DNA of 23,666 nucleotides from Cudoniella acicularis (GCA_013054445.1 JAAMPI010000888.1:1-23666); one strand, 5' to 3'; positions 10,577-20,791 are shown, numbered from the stretch's first letter. The notes: generated by a model not told the origin, from the letters alone. Translations and numbers: made by a program.

Positions 10577-11878
10577 TTAGACAACCAAATGTTGAGCTAC
10601 AAAGTCCTAAAGAGAATGTTAGTCCAGCTTTACCATAATGAATGGTAAACTTACTGGGTACCGAAGCTGTAATTCAGAGGTAACCTTCTCGACTTCTTCA
10701 GCCAATCCCTGAACATTCGCATCCCATTTTCGTAGCTCCCTTCCTACAACTCCTTCAGCTCGGCCACTTCCCTTCTCACCAGTAGCTTCACCACCCTCGA
10801 ACCAGATGACCCTCTCGATCTGATCAATTCTACCTACCAACCGACCTTGCTCAATCATCCTAGCAGTTGTCTCTTCTGCCTTATCGCCATCTAGTCCCAA
10901 TAATAATCCCAAAGCCTCAAAACTAATATTGCTGTAGAGTCTAGATGCGCCTCTAAGATTATGTTCAACGACGGCCTTTGCGAGAACAGTACTGCCATCC
11001 GAGGTTCTAGCAAGTTGGTGTGTCGCTAATCCTTTGGCAAACTTTTCAACTTCATCAGGCGACAGAAGCCTATCCAGGAACATCTTCTCGAGTATAGGAA
11101 ACTCATCTAATGTGACGGCTCGCTCATCCTTGTACAATCTTCCTAGAGTGCGGCTACGAGCAGGACCCGCGGGTGCCAGAACTGCGCACTTAATAGCCAT
11201 ACCCAGAGTATGCAACCTCTCCTCCTCCGCAATAACTGGCAAAAAACTGATATCTTGGTAACCCTGCGCCGCCGCTAAAAAGTCGCGTCTCGCATCCTGA
11301 ATCCGAGCCTGGCAGAGCTTGAAATGGAGATTAAGATCGCGGTCCGAGACTGTATAAATCAAGTTCTTTGCCTTGTTCAGGTACTGCTCTGCAATTGTCG
11401 TATCGTCAACTTCGAGGTAGTTTCGTGTAATTCGGATCCAGAACTTGACTTTATCTTCGTTTGCAACTTTTCGTTGGGAGGACTCAAGAGGGATACCAGC
11501 TAGCACTTTGGCAGCGGAAAGGTTGTCTTCTTCATCTTCGTAGGCATCTGCCATGAGCTCTCGGACTTGCGCATTTTGTTCTTCGAAGGATGATGCTTGT
11601 GACTGGAAGATGCTCAGGGCATGTTCTCCAACGGTGATCTTGGTTTCATTGCTTTCGACTGTCTTGAGTTTTTGGACAAATGTGCCACTGAGTGAGCGTG
11701 TTGCAACTATTCCCAGAGAGGCGGCGAATATTGCGTCGATCACCGCAATGAGATCTCCTGGAAGCTGCTTTGGGGAGGAGGCCTGGTCAATTTGGGCCAG
11801 AAGGGCTTCGTAGCCTTGTTGCTTGTCTGCAGATGCTGCGATTTGCTGTAGCGCTGAAGAAATCTTCGGAGAAGCCAT
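10577..11878 (-). CDS. csnD: COP9 signalosome subunit 4
   Basis: Exon 1 (11878-10655) and a 30-nt last exon (10606-10577) flank a 48-nt intron with GTAAGT donor, CTAAC branch and TTTAG acceptor, giving 417 aa. Without splicing the frame would end in an unrelated VSLPFIMVKLD; splicing restores an ending in DFVAQHLVV. The body is helical repeats (for example KVKFWIRITRNYLEVDDT and LNLHFKLCQARIQDARRDF), followed by a PCI domain with ISFEALGLLLGLD, ARMIEQGRLVGRIDQIERV and IWFE, the pattern of CSN4. The COP9 signalosome removes Nedd8 from cullin-RING ubiquitin ligases. In filamentous fungi it links light and development to secondary metabolism. The name csnD follows the Aspergillus gene. Confidence 0.93.
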
Positions 11879-12525
11879 ATTCTTGATCTGGATTTGGCTA
11901 TAGGATCAGAAGGAATATAGTCAGAGTTATGTTCTGGAAATCAAATGAGGCTGAAACTCAAGGCGGGGAGAGCTTCGATTGCAATGGAGGCAGACACGCC
12001 AAGGCTCGCTTCTGAGCTCCCCTGTCAATCTTGAAACTTTAAAATTCGCCGACTGCCAAATTTCATTTAATCATCAACATTTATTTGGCATCGCGACGTG
12101 AGAGTTCATGTATTGCGTTTCCAGCGCCTCTATTCTCTTCTCGCCTTCATTTTCCCCCCGCCTGCCTCAAAATTTGGTACAGCGAGCCGAAAATATCACT
12201 GTGTGCCTTCTCTAGGAGCCGAAAGGAGATTGGTTGGCAAATATAGGTGGGAATGATTTGACCACAACGAGCTGTGAAGTCGCCGGAAAAGCCGGAGTGT
12301 CTGTCTTTACGATTTGACACATTCCTCACATGATCTTAGCCTCTAGAAAAAAGAGTTGTCATTCATCATAGCATTCTCTATCAATGTCATGATCCTGCCT
12401 GTTATACAAACAATTTGCACTCCAAGTGTCACCACTACTTTTGCACCATAGACTTCAGTGTGCGTCCCATTGCCACCTCTCCTCACCGTGCTCCCTGGGC
12501 AGCTCCAAACGTCTGTCCATCGACA
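11879..12525. other. Intergenic: upstream region of COP9 subunit 4
   Basis: No open frame with a recognisable motif is present. It contains the promoter and 5' leader of the COP9 subunit gene and the region downstream of the J-domain pseudogene. Confidence 0.5.
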
Positions 12526-13727
12526 TCAACCAGGGCCCCTAGAGGAAGCAGAAGCTTGCGACTGCCTCCTACTTTTCCTCCCAGCCGGCGAATCTGGAAA
12601 CATATCGGAAGGCCGACGAAGACGATATCGAAAACGGAACCAGTGATAACACTGAGTACAGAATAAAACTATACCAGCAAATCCAAGGAATAGCACTATT
12701 GTCAAAAATAGATGCAACACGCCGTCGATCAGCTGCGTATTGAACTGATCATAGTAGTGGACCATGCCTTCTAACGATTTTGCTGGGACTGATATATTAT
12801 AGGATGTGTTATAGTCATAAAACGTCAAGTCCTACTATCAAATTAGTCCTTATTTTTTCAAGATGGTAGAGTCGACAGGATGAAACATCCTCCGGGAATG
12901 GAAGGAACAAAGAAATAGGTTGGTTACCCCAGTTCGTAAGGATCGGTGAAAGTGGAGTTGGTATTCTGCGAACTGCCGCCGAGCATGAAATAGAGCGTTT
13001 CTACCCAAGCCTCCTCGCGGTATGGATTCAGATATATTTCACCCCTAGTATGTTGTTCATACTCCCGGAACCAAGGCCTTTTCAGACGAATTTGGCGAAG
13101 CAGTCTCCTTTGCTCCCAGCGGTAGTTCAAATATCAGAAGCGCTTATTATAAAGTGCCCTTTTGACCGGATTGGTATAGACTACCTCCAGGCCCTCAAAC
13201 AGCAAATCGGACACCACGTTTGTCGCGCTCTTGTGTTCTGGAGTCTTATCGAGGTGGACGAGACAAGTAAGCTGTGTATACGATTTCTTAATGTCGGACC
13301 TGGATGCCATTGGTGGAACTCTTAGATTGAAGTAGTGGGGGATGTATTCCGATTCGGGATCGTAACCACGGTCTTCTTTTAGAGTTGGTTTCTGAGCTCC
13401 CGTAGTCGTGGTAATCTAGGCCTTTCTGCTCGCCTGAGTCTTCGTTGGCTTCGACCTGCTTGTTCCTCTTGGTTTTGGGTCCCACCATCTTGGCCACCAG
13501 GAACTGGGTCTTGATTCAGGGATTGGTTCATATTCGGGTTCTGGCTTGGGTTCCTGCTCTGGCTCTGGGATTCGGTTGCATGACCCCTGGGAACTTGGAT
13601 TTGACCGAGGCATTTTTCTTGCTTCTTCTCTTTTTGCTCTTGCCTCTGCTTCTGCCTTTGCCTTCTTTTCTTCTCGTGTCTTCTCGCGACTCGGACTACC
13701 CACATCCACATTTTTGTTTGGTGTCAA
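12526..13727 (-). pseudogene. J-domain (DnaJ-like) membrane protein, decayed
   Basis: A minus-strand frame starts with a charged Lys/Glu/Pro-rich region (PEPEQEPKPEPEYEPIP). It continues into a J-domain-like stretch: IPHYFNLRVPPMASRSDIKK, then SYTQLTCLVHLDKTPEHKSA, then NPVKRALYNKRF. The diagnostic HPD tripeptide reads HLD. A TAG at 13416-13418 and a TGA at 13134-13136 interrupt the same frame. A further exon (about 12831-12526) carries NTSYNISVP, a membrane helix (LHLFLTIVLFLGFAGIVLF) and a basic tail with RRPSDMFPDSP, but it is out of frame with the obvious donor at 12927. A donor at 13004 would repair the frame at the cost of about 26 residues. No ATG opens the frame; an upstream exon may have been lost. 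J-proteins stimulate Hsp70 ATPase through HPD, so this copy would not do so. Confidence 0.62.
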
Positions 13728-14486
13728 GACTTTAGTGAATCAGCGGATAAAAATTTGGAGCCGAGTTGTTGAATGTCCAAGGAGACAATGATATTAAAAT
13801 CTAGACAAAGAAGTATGCTAAGTCTGCGTTCAGATAATGTTTCTACCATCAAAGAATGTCCTGAATGCGGTATGCCGATTGCAATTCTACGAAACTGCAA
13901 CCATGTAGCATCTCAGACTTCAAGAATACCGGAATTGGGGAAAAGTCAGAGAAGAGGCTATTGGGAGTTTTTCTTACCAGTTCGACAAAACTTACATGGC
14001 TTCTGCAACGCTCGAAGGAAAAGATTGTCCCCGTCTGAAGCAATTAACCGACAGACATAATTTCCAGGCTTTGCAGTATCGTGGCTCAGTGATCGCTGAA
14101 TGGGAGAAGTTTTCCTAGACTTTTACCTCTGTTTTCTTAATTCCAGAGCCGGTTTCAGCTTCTCATGTCTGGTTACACGATAAACTTGTGTAAATACTGC
14201 ATTCGATAGTTTGCATTCTTAGGCCGTTTTCAGCCTCAACCTCGAGTCAGAGCTAGTCAGCATTAGTTGGATGAACCATGGATTTGAAAGAGGCAGTGTA
14301 AGCGGAAGCAGGACCGTGCCATCCGCTCAAGACTCGCCTTCTCCAATTTTACACCTAAAGAAGACCCAAAACCGAGGGACCGGTGAACTCGGGCGGTCCG
14401 ATCAGATACCCCTCATTGGAATCCTTATCAACCGATAAGCCCGACCCCACCTTCCAACCTGCGCATTAGAGAGCCCCTTGTGCAAC
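13728..14486. other. Intergenic, no supported gene
   Basis: Only short frames occur. One plus-strand frame at 13773-14060 contains CPECGMPIAILRNCNH, which resembles the second RING of RBR ligases, but the flanks do not continue the family, so it is not called as a gene. The right part (about 14340-14486) contains CCCCT and CCAAT-type (ATTGG) motifs and probably belongs to the promoter of the next transcript. Confidence 0.45.
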
Positions 14487-14496
14487 CTATATAAGG
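14487..14496 (+). promoter_or_regulatory. TATA box
   Basis: CTATATAAGG is a near-consensus TATA element. About 75-80 bp downstream lies ATG 14569. Upstream are CCCCT stress-type motifs (about 14408-14413 and 14473-14478) and an ATTGG (inverted CCAAT) at about 14415. This is the clearest core promoter in the window. Confidence 0.55.
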
Positions 14497-14568
14497 CACA
14501 GCTATCAAAGTGGGCACATCGCTGGAATCATCTGATATTAAATAACCCCTAACCTAGCCTCTTACGCG

Positions 14569-14697
14569 ATGGCCTCCATAGTCGGGAGTATGTATGCGCT
14601 CTCATCCTGTTTGGATTTGTTCCACCAATATTGCAAGACATGCGCGCATGGCATCATGACGAGAGATAGTTGCAGTGTTGTCTCTCGGTGCATTTAG
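14569..14697 (+). CDS. Small cysteine-containing ORF, unknown
   Basis: The ORF encodes 42 residues, starting MASIVGSMYALSSC and ending SVVSRCI, with five Cys. It lies just downstream of the TATA box. I do not recognise it. The N terminus is only mildly hydrophobic, so secretion is doubtful. Position 14588 also reads GTATGT, a good intron donor, so the ATG may instead begin a short first exon (MASIVG) or be an upstream ORF in the leader of the F-box gene at 15731. Confidence 0.3.
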   Translation: MASIVGSMYALSSCLDLFHQYCKTCAHGIMTRDSCSVVSRCI

Positions 14698-15730
14698 GAT
14701 AAAGCGTGGTGTCAGATTATCTTGGCATTTTGAGGGATTTTGACTCGCGGTGAGGAATTTCGATGCAGCACACTGAGCACGCCAGCAAAGAAATGTGACT
14801 TCTTGCGATTCCGCCGGCCGTGTCGCGTGGAGAAGCTTCGGAGAGCATCCCAAGGAGCCCAGTGACCAAGGCCCAAGGGCCAACTCTCTTTGTCTCACAC
14901 GAATCTGGATTTCCGAGCACAGCCATTTTAACGATGTGGGTGTCATTGCTGCTAACGAGTCACGTCCACCAGCTGCTGTTGCAAGTTGCAAGCTTTCTCT
15001 AGCGAAAGTGTATTGCAATTGACTTTCGAGCGGTCTTCAATAAATTCGGCATACCCAGGCCGAACACCAGCTCGTGCGTGTAACGCTTTGCCACCTCCAT
15101 CTTTAAAAGAAGCGCTAGAACATCCAGCACCCAGCACCTACATATGCAGCCTCGTAGCTTCGCAGCTGAGCTCCTTTTCGTCCACTCATCATCTGCCCTT
15201 CTCGGCCATCCACGTACATCGACGCAGGGACCCGCCTCTTGGAATTCCTGATTTCCATGGAGAGCAGTTCCCAGCCTGTATGAGGCATTTCGAAACGCCA
15301 ATTCTTGGAGCAAAGGTCAGTGGGTACTGTGCATAACCCGGATAATTTGCAGTTATGATCGCATTTTAAAGCTTGTGCTCCCCTTCAACCCAGCTTGACG
15401 TGCCGTTTTTGCTTTTGTGTAAGGTCTTACTCAAGTGCTGGACAACTACACCGCGTTCCAAAGGTTAAGAAAAATCATCAGAGAAGATGTGCGCGCAATC
15501 TTTTTGAATCCCCTCTTCGATATTTTGAGAGAATTTCGCTAATATATCGTTTTAGGGGTTCACGAAAGAGAAAAGATTCCAACTCGATCCTTCTGTCTCA
15601 GAGGTCCAACGGTCTCCTTTTCAGCCACCACCACTTTTTATCAGCCTCATCCGGGCCGGCTCAAAGGAGGCAACAAAACTCTGTACTCTCTCAGATAGAC
15701 GGTAACGCACCTGCTGGCCCTCGACCCAAA
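14698..15730. other. Intergenic or 5' leader of the F-box gene
   Basis: Open frames occur on both strands but none shows a family motif. The frame of the F-box protein stays open upstream of 15731, but the translated sequence there is low-complexity and basic with no in-frame ATG, which suits a 5' untranslated region. Confidence 0.45.
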
Positions 15731-16711
15731 ATGGTGGTCCCTTTGACTACTGTCTCTGAATCTGGATGGATGTCTTCTAAAGATGATTTCCATCTATCGA
15801 TTACCACTCGCCAACCTGTACGCTCGTTAATCCCACCAGTTACTCCGGCCCGCTACAAAACCGCACCTAGTATCATCCGTCGCCGACGAAATTCATCATC
15901 TTCGACATCTATCAAAAGCATGACTTCATCTATGCTGTCCCGCAGGCGGAAATCAGCCATGGTTCCAATTCCATCTCTAGCAAACATGCCCTCCGAAATC
16001 CTCTCACAGATCTTTTCCTGTCTCCCACAACGGGAACTCCACGCCCTAATGCTCACAAACAGCAACTTCGTCGAAGTAGCAGCCACCTACCTCTACGCCT
16101 CACCTACTTTCGTTTCTACCTACCGCTTCGCGCAGTTCGTCTGGGAAGTAGCTCACAAATCTCACTACGCACTCATGGTCCACGAGCTCGACCTCTCTTA
16201 CTTCAGCAAACTCTCCACCGATCCTGTAACAGGAGAGTTAATGAACCAGGCCGGCTGGCGCGAATTCAAATACAGACATCACGACATGTATTTCGTCCGC
16301 TCCTTCACCCCTGGCCAGAAATCCTCTTCCCATCCACCCGCCTCCCCATTCCTAAAATCCTACCACCGCACCCGCGACGTGCCCATCGGCGGCCTCTGCC
16401 ATGTCCTCTCCTCCTGCCTCAAATTGCGCAAACTGAACTTAAGCCGCGTTCAACTCGCAGCCGACTTCTTAGTCCGCAGTCCACTCTTCAAAAGCGATAC
16501 GACAGAGGGCTTACTATTCGTGAGCGACGTGCCGAAATCGTGGACGTGGGCGAGCAGTGATTTAACTCCTGTGTATGCGGACGAGGTTGTTAGATGGGTG
16601 TGTAAGCTAAGGGAGCTGGGGAGTTTCAAAGCGAAGAGTTGTTTGTGGTTGACGACGGTGAGGGTGGATAGGTTGCTTAGTGATGCGTGGAGAGCGAATG
16701 AGAAGGGATAG
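15731..16711 (+). CDS. F-box protein (Cos111-like family, tentative)
   Basis: The start at ATG 15731 (context AAAATGG) gives 326 aa. Residues 1-85 are a Ser/Arg-rich disordered region. The F-box starts near residue 86 (MPSEILSQIFSCLPQRELHA, then LMLTNSNF). A leucine-rich body follows with VHELDLSYFSKL, RDVPIGGLCHVLSSC, LRKLNLSRVQLAADFL and LLFVSDVPKSWTWASSDL. F-box proteins carry substrates to SCF ubiquitin ligases through Skp1, and the substrate here is unknown. The stop at 16709 looks premature: the next frame continues with LSRVDFRESGMTKDIRWAVK to a stop at 16842-16844, reading like the natural C terminus. A one-base indel near 16703-16716, or a 79-nt intron at 16602-16680, could explain this. 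Confidence 0.82.
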   Translation: MVVPLTTVSESGWMSSKDDFHLSITTRQPVRSLIPPVTPARYKTAPSIIRRRRNSSSSTSIKSMTSSMLSRRRKSAMVPIPSLANMPSEILSQIFSCLPQRELHALMLTNSNFVEVAATYLYASPTFVSTYRFAQFVWEVAHKSHYALMVHELDLSYFSKLSTDPVTGELMNQAGWREFKYRHHDMYFVRSFTPGQKSSSHPPASPFLKSYHRTRDVPIGGLCHVLSSCLKLRKLNLSRVQLAADFLVRSPLFKSDTTEGLLFVSDVPKSWTWASSDLTPVYADEVVRWVCKLRELGSFKAKSCLWLTTVRVDRLLSDAWRANEKG

Positions 16712-16844
16712 GGGGTTGAGCAGAGTGGATTTTAGGGAGAGTGGGATGACGAAGGATATTAGGTGGGCTGTGAAGGGGACGCGTGATGAGGTGGAAAAGA
16801 TCGTCAAGGAGGTGGTGGAGAATACGAAGGAAGTTACTCCCTAG

Positions 16845-17327
16845 TGTAGAGTTGAGTGAGTGGGGTGTCTTGGTTCTATTTCGGAAATTTCTTTTAAGAT
16901 GATTAGGTTTGGAATTGGGTTTGGGATTTTGGCTTTACCTACGTTATGGGCGCTTTATTATGGGATTCATGGATCTGCATTGATGGGGTTGGAGGCTAGC
17001 GCTTGAGATTCGGCATTGGCATTTGTTTCCGGCGTATCCTGGACATATATACGGGTGGATAGCTGGCATATGCATGTATGTCTGAATTGACATTCACTAT
17101 TTTTAAATTAATAGTACTGTACATAAGCAGAGTTGTTGGATTGCTTTTTTACTTCATTCTCTATCGAGAGAAAAAAAACGTCATCGAAAGTTCTCTTTGC
17201 TTCAAGTTCGTGCGAGTCTACCGGACTTCCCTGTAGATGCATGAAAACACCGCCAAATGCAATTAGTGATTCCTTCCCATTTCCCAATACCCGTAAACGC
17301 CGTTTATGCAAATGCCCATTCGAGAAG
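16845..17327. other. Intergenic between convergent genes
   Basis: The F-box gene and the TFIIF gene end toward each other here. No motif, RNA gene or repeat was recognised, and the stretch presumably holds both 3' untranslated regions. Confidence 0.5.
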
Positions 17328-18608
17328 CTAAGAAACCACGTCCTCGAACTTAACATCCTCGTCTTCGTCCTCATCCATGTCACCAAATTCGGAATCCTCG
17401 TTACCCTCAGGACCGATTTCACTTTGAGGCGCCATTTCATCGCCAATATCATAATTAGTGATCTGGTTTTCGGCCTTTAGTGACCATTGTGTAGCAAATC
17501 GTCCACTCTTCGCCAGAACGGCAACTTTTTCCAATGTTTCACGCAAGTAAGCTTCTGGTTGTTGAAGTTCATGGCGGAGAGCCTTCATGGACCAATACTT
17601 ATACTTCTTGAAGCACTCGAAGATACGATCCAAAAGCTCGTTCTGAGGCATACGAGCAGTCTTTTGAAGTTGAGGTCTCTTTCCGGCAGAAGCGCCTGGT
17701 TTCTTCTGTAGAGGATGTCAATGTACGGTTCCCATTAGAAGAATATAAATACTTACGACGAACTCGTCCCATTGCTTAGATGCCGCAATTGTACCAGGCT
17801 GAATGAAACCACCATCGATGCTCGTGACATCCATATTTCCGAGGAATTTGGTCCCGACCTTGGGAGCCATGGCATCCAAAGTGCGTTGCGTTAAGATTCG
17901 TTCGGATTCGGCATTGTGGACTGCTACACAGTTGACTTCATGAGCAACTCTGCCTGCAAGAGTGGTGCGCTCTAAACATGTATATGTTAGCTTGCTCGGC
18001 TAGCCAGCACAGCAGACTTACTCGGTATGGCTTTCTTGACATAGGGCACAAATCGCTGGTTGGGGTCATATGGCTTTTTGGACTTCTCAGCCTTTGCTCG
18101 ACTGAGTCGGGTAGGTATGTTCGCCGTTGCAGGGTTGAACTTCTCCTTGGCCTTGGATTTGTAACCTGGAAGATCTTGTTCCGTAAACACATATGTATTC
18201 TTGACGTTCTCCTCCGTCACATCTAAGTCATATTCTTTGGGTACAGTTTGGTGTTGGGCTATATCCGAAGAGAGGAGCATTGAGAGGGATGTCTGCCATG
18301 TATGTTAGCAACATTCCTCTCCTAATGAGAGAGCGCCATGCCTTCTGCTCGCCATTTGGCTGCCTGGCAAAGGTCTGTCGTATGGTACCAATCTGAATTT
18401 CGGCGTCATCATCAAGCTGGGACCAGGCCTCCCACACATATTTGGGGACTCGGGCAAGATACAGCTTCTGGAACTTCGGGTCGGTATTGAATTCAAGATC
18501 TCCAGCGTCCTCATATATATCCTCCTCAGAAAGCGCCGCGGGCGACGCGCCTACAGTCTCGGGGTCCGGCTTGATATATGGATCGGGCTTGATAAAGCTG
18601 TCGGCCAT
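17328..18608 (-). CDS. TFG2: Transcription initiation factor TFIIF subunit beta
   Basis: Four exons, 18608-18342, 18292-18022, 17971-17757 and 17705-17328, encode 376 aa. Introns are 49, 50 and 51 nt. The first uses a GC donor (AAG|GCATGG), while the others use GTAAGT. The N-terminal half is the TFIIF dimerisation region (VWEAWSQLDDDAEIQIGTIR, SSDIAQHQTVPKEYDL), followed by VAHEVNCVAVHN. The C-terminal half has the winged helix starting near residue 269 (RMPQNELLDRIFECFKKYKY, then WSMKALRHELQQPEAYLRET) and ends in an Asp/Glu tail. TFIIF beta pairs with the alpha subunit, binds RNA polymerase II and stabilises the pre-initiation complex. The N terminus has a repeated IKPDP motif. The gene shares a 477-bp divergent promoter with the CCCH gene. 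Confidence 0.94.
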
Positions 18609-19085
18609 TATGCTCACTGTTCAGAGGGTCGATGGGGTACGCGGGAGGTCGAATCGCGGCCTAGACAGTATGCCACAGGCGGTGTTATCTCAGTAGCTCC
18701 ATGCAGAGGTCAAGAGGCAGGAGGCAAGAGGAAGATGGTGAGAGCGCAAAGGAAAGAAGCTGGTTCTTTGTTTCGTTGTCGCCTGGCCAAAGGCGGAGGA
18801 GCTACTTCCCAAGGCGCGAACAGGATCAGCAAGGGTATGGAAATGGCGGCGGGATCTTGCGCTAGCGAATATAAGCGAGGTCTGTGTCACCACTTATTAC
18901 TTCTTCGCGCGCGCTCTTATTCTAGACAGGCGCTTTCCGTTTCCAGAACAACATCAACCTCAACTTTGTCGCGACAATCTCGTCTTCTATTTTTCTTCGC
19001 ATACAAATCAAAACCCTCTCCGCAGAGATACATAATATAATCCATAGAGAATCACCGCAATACTAACAAACAGGACATCACAAAC
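18609..19085. promoter_or_regulatory. Shared divergent promoter, TFG2 / CCCH protein
   Basis: 477 bp separate two outward-facing start codons. A CGCGCGCG block lies at about 18906-18914, and no TATA box was noticed. Both genes act on RNA polymerase II transcripts, so coordinate expression is plausible but inferred. Confidence 0.5.
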
Positions 19086-20791
19086 ATGGCGTCGGAGGAT
19101 CAAGACATCCTCGCGAAAATCAGTCAGCTCGCTGGTCAGTTCGCCACACGCTCTGTTTGCAGTGCTCCAAAACTGACTTGATTTCTCCCTGCCAGGCCAG
19201 ATCAATCGACACAAGAATAGCCAGAGCACCGATCATCAAACAAGTTGCAGCCCTCCATCAAGAGTCAACAGCTATCCAAGTAAGGGATGCCCTCCGCCTC
19301 AGCAAACACGCTGCTAACAGGCTTCGAGATTATCCCCAGGCAACCACTGGTTGGACCTCCAACCGTGGAATACACTCGGCCAGAGGTTATAGAGGAGGGA
19401 GACCTGTGGCGACTCATCGAAATCGAACCTTGGTTCTTAATGGTAGCAGCTCGACGCCGACAACCCCTGATCCCGAAGAAATACAAAACAAGAACCTTGA
19501 GAATTCTGCCATGAATGCCACAAACAGCGGGGCAGCTTGGGTTACCAAAAAGGATCGACACTTACAATTGATCAATACGTCGATCTTTGAAAAAGAGAGC
19601 CAGAACAGAGCTAAGGCGATCGAGGAAACCCGTAAACAAAAGTTGGCACAGAGAGATTTGCGCGAGAAAACAAAATTCACTCGCCATTTGCAGCGCGTAG
19701 CTGGCACAGCTTTCACGCCTAGTAGCCTGCAGAAACATCCTGGCTCTTCCATTGGCAATTATGAAATCAATGTGCAAGGTATCCAATTTCGAGTTGCTAA
19801 GAGTGGCAGCAAATTGGTTAAAGTTCCGGGTGAGAGAGCTTCTTCGCCGAAGGCTTGCATTCGTGGTGAGCTTTCTACCTTGGAGCTCGGCTTACTGTGT
19901 GTAGGGGATCTCAACGCTGCGAAATCGACGCCTAAAACTGCCATAGTTGGTGGTGTCAAGTTTCACAGAAGCAAAAACGGCAACATGTACCGCGCCGGTA
20001 TCATCAAGGCCCACCGGTACGAAAACATACCTTGCGCAACCTGCGTGGACGACACATGTTCCGGAAATACTAATTGTGGTGACACCAGGAGAAATGCGGT
20101 CGTCAAGAAAATAAATGAACCATGCAAGATGTTCACACTTACGGGTAGCTCCTTTCTTTTTCAAGCACGAAATATGATACAACGACGAGGAGGGGTGATG
20201 GGTTTCAGCTGACTCTGCAATCATTTAGGCTCCTGTTCCAAAGGCCCAAAATGTCGGTACATTCATGATCCTTCAAAGGTTGCTGTTTGCAAAGAGTTTC
20301 TTTCCAAAGGGTCATGTCCAAGTGGAGAGTCCTGTGACCTTTCACATGATCTTACCCCTGAAAGAACCCCAACTTGCTTGCACTTTGCTAAAGGAAATTG
20401 TTCCAACCCGAATTGTCGTTACACCCATGTTCGAGTTTCTCCAAATGCCCTGGTCTGCCGTTCATTTGGCATCTATGGGTATTGCGAGAAAGGAGCAAGC
20501 TGTGAAGAGCGCCATGTTCATGAATGCCCTGACTTCAGCAACACAGGTACTTGTACCACGAAAGGCTGCAAACTGCCGCACCGATACAAGGCGAGCGTCA
20601 TGCGCAGTAGCACCAATCGCGGCGAGGTTTCAGCAGACGACGAAAGTAGCGACATCTCGAGTGATGATGAGGATGAAGAAATTGACAGTGACGATGTCGA
20701 CTCGGATGATCTCGACGAGGAATTCTTTGGTGACGATGATGGAACGCCAGATGTGGATGCTATGCAGCAGGACTATGTTCAACTGTCCTAA
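19086..20791 (+). CDS. Five-finger CCCH zinc-finger protein, ZC3H3/Red5 type
   Basis: Model: 19086-19134, 19196-19263, 19340-19829, 19905-20016, 20089-20144, 20229-20791 (445 aa). The N terminus is MASEDQDILAKISQLAGQIN followed by RHKN. The middle has HRNRTLVLNG and a Glu/Lys-rich helix (SQNRAKAIEETRKQKLAQRD). Five tandem CCCH fingers follow: CKMFTLTGSC.., CKEFLSKGSC.., CLHFAKGNC.., CRSFGIYGYC.. and CPDFSNTGTC.., with spacings 8-5-3, 8-5-3, 7-4-3, 8-5-3 and 8-4-3. The tail is very acidic (DDEDEEIDSDDVDSDD). The tandem array matches animal ZC3H3 and fission yeast Red5, which work in nuclear poly(A) RNA export and decay. Finger 1 is split by the last intron. Exon 2 is the weak point: the better donor GTAAGG at 19280 breaks the frame, while GTCAAC at 19264 keeps it. 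Confidence 0.88.

Noticed and set aside
10607..10654. Unspliced C terminus of COP9 subunit 4 (VSLPFIMVKLD)
   Set aside because: A perfect GTAAGT..CTAAC..TTTAG intron removes it and gives a family-like ending.
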